Positions 12,883 to 13,710 of a DNA stretch of 13,710 nucleotides are shown piece by piece. Location: positions 1-13,710 of the forward strand of contig URPD01000052.1 in the NCBI GenBank assembly GCA_900549645.1. Reading direction: 5' to 3'. The notes under the pieces were generated by a model that was not told the DNA's origin, did not search any database, and saw nothing but the letters and a program-made list of their open reading frames with translations. Numbering within the stretch: the first letter of the stretch is position 1; each line of letters starts with the position of its first letter. The translations under genes were made by a program, and so were the position numbers. Source of the stretch: an uncultured Eubacteriales bacterium (GTDB lineage Bacteria; Bacillota; Clostridia; Oscillospirales; Oscillospiraceae).

Positions 12883-13614
12883 ATGCCGAGATTTTTTATG
12901 GCCGGTACAAACATTCTGGGCGGCATGGCAATAATGAAAGGGCGCGACGCGGAGCATGTGCGCGTGCTGAGGCTGCGCCCCGGCGAGGATATGATAATCT
13001 GCGACGGACAGGGGACGGATTATAAATGCCGGCTCGTGAAGGCAGATAAGGAGCAGGTCGAGGCCGAGGTGGTCGAGGTCGTCCGCTGCCCCGCGGAGCC
13101 GAGCGTGAAGGTGACGGTGCTGTGCGGCCTGCCAAAGGGCGACAAGACGGACTATATCATCCAGAAATCCGTCGAGGCCGGCGCGGAGGAGATACTGTTC
13201 TTCAATTCCGACCGCTGTGTCGCAAGGCCGGATAAGCCTGAAAAGAAGCTTGAGCGCTGGCAGCGTATCGCCGAGGAGGCCGCGAAGCAGTCCGGGCGCG
13301 GAATAATACCGCAGGTCGGCTGGGCGGGAGACTTCGCCGGCGCGCTGGACGTCGCGGTGAAGAAAGAACTGGGACTGTTTATGTATGAGACGGGCGAGCG
13401 GGAGGCGCTTAACGATGTACTGGGCGCGAATCCCGGCATTGCGAGCGCCGCGATAATCACCGGGCCTGAGGGCGGCTTCGCGCAGTTCGAGGCTGATCTC
13501 GCGCGCATCGCGGGGCTGCATATTTGCTCGATGGGCGAGCGGATACTCCGCTGTGAGACGGCTCCTGTCGTCGCGCTGACTGCGGTGATGTACGCGACGG
13601 GCAATCTCTCGTGA
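12883..13614 (+). CDS. rsmE: 16S rRNA (uracil(1498)-N(3))-methyltransferase RsmE
   Basis: The 243-residue protein has the RsmE architecture: an N-terminal PUA-like domain starting M-P-R-F-F and containing H-V-R-V-L-R-L, and a C-terminal SPOUT domain. The trefoil-knot SAM site is seen as G-P-E-G-G-F (194-199) with Glu203, and the signature G-E-R-I-L-R-C-E-T-A (218-227). L-P-K-G-D-K (83-88) and the S-V-E-A-G-A segment are also typical. RsmE methylates N3 of U1498 in 16S rRNA, near the decoding centre. Length matches the family. The ATG at 12883 follows GGGGA (about 12871-12875). The gene has its own promoter and an unusual symmetric repeat upstream, and is followed after 35 bases by an apparent IS end. 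Confidence 0.95.
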   Translation: MPRFFMAGTNILGGMAIMKGRDAEHVRVLRLRPGEDMIICDGQGTDYKCRLVKADKEQVEAEVVEVVRCPAEPSVKVTVLCGLPKGDKTDYIIQKSVEAGAEEILFFNSDRCVARPDKPEKKLERWQRIAEEAAKQSGRGIIPQVGWAGDFAGALDVAVKKELGLFMYETGEREALNDVLGANPGIASAAIITGPEGGFAQFEADLARIAGLHICSMGERILRCETAPVVALTAVMYATGNLS

Positions 13615-13649
13615 AGTGAATAAAGAATAATCCCCGGCGGCGGATGCAA

Positions 13650-13710
13650 TGAAGCGACCCCGAAAAGTTAGACAAATATTTTTAGCGCAAATTGTTCAAG
13701 CAGCCGAAAG
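13650..13710. mobile_element. Terminal end of an IS3-family insertion sequence (truncated by window edge)
   Basis: The sequence starting TGAAGCGACCCC at 13650 and running through GAAAAGTTAGACA (13662-13674) matches, from memory, the terminal inverted repeats of IS3-family (IS150-group-like) elements, whose ends commonly read TG...GACCCC...AAAAGTTAGACA. Only one end is in the window, so neither the transposase nor a target-site duplication can be checked. Read on the minus strand, the last bases give a short open stretch F-G-C-L-N-N-L-R ending in a stop (13682-13684 on the plus strand), which could be a transposase C-terminus and would make this the right end. Insertion lies just behind rsmE without disrupting it. 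Confidence 0.5.

Noticed and set aside
1..13710. CRISPR array, tRNA or rRNA genes
   Set aside because: No regularly spaced direct repeats, cloverleaf-like segments ending in CCA, or conserved rRNA stretches were seen on either strand.

Overview
The window looks like chromosomal DNA of an anaerobic, moderately GC-rich member of the Clostridia, probably an Oscillospiraceae-like gut Firmicute. The grounds are strong AGGAGG-type ribosome sites, a Trk potassium system beside a membrane-anchored XRE regulator, an E. coli-type oxygen-sensitive dihydroxy-acid dehydratase, and scraps resembling Tn1549-like conjugative elements. The taxonomic assignment is an inference. The first ~1.4 kb is visibly more AT-rich and patchy than the GC-rich remainder.

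Layout. (1) Positions 1-537 hold debris of what looks like an integrative or conjugative element: the C-terminal end of one reading frame, a promoter-like sequence, a 15-codon remnant and a hydrophobic C-terminal scrap. (2) 538-1059 is an intact SRPBCC/START-like lipid-binding-fold protein. A hairpin-rich gap follows, with a 41-codon ORF of doubtful status and a strong bidirectional terminator. (3) 1489-2361 is a PPM-family SAM-dependent methyltransferase whose frame is intact except for two in-frame TAG codons, so I call it a pseudogene. (4) 2561-7001 is a tightly packed four-gene operon behind a good sigma-A promoter: split transketolase N- and C-terminal subunits, an IlvD/Edd-family dehydratase, and a ketopantoate-reductase-family 2-hydroxyacid dehydrogenase. 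It ends at a 16-bp perfect hairpin shared with a convergent gene. (5) 7071-8309 (minus) is an XRE-type regulator fused to a six-helix membrane domain with an extracytoplasmic segment. (6) 8523-12778 is divergent from it: trkA followed by two tandem trkH paralogues. (7) 12883-13614 is rsmE with its own promoter and a symmetric inverted repeat over the start region. (8) From 13650 to the window end lies what looks like the terminal repeat of an IS3-family element.

How the genes fit together. TrkA (cytoplasmic NAD-sensing RCK subunit) and TrkH (membrane pore) together form a potassium uptake system. The divergent membrane-bound regulator and a symmetric GGCAA/TTGCC element over the trkA -35 box are candidates for its control. 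The second trkH copy has lost, by an exact in-frame deletion, the stretch holding the third selectivity-filter loop, so it is unlikely to be an ordinary K+ channel. The transketolase/IlvD/PanE-like operon reads as a small dedicated carbon-acid pathway: C2 transfer, dehydration of a 2,3-dihydroxy acid to a 2-keto acid, and NADH-linked reduction. It carries neither transporter nor kinase, and its substrate cannot be read from the sequence. These two loci are the best candidates for undescribed biology here.
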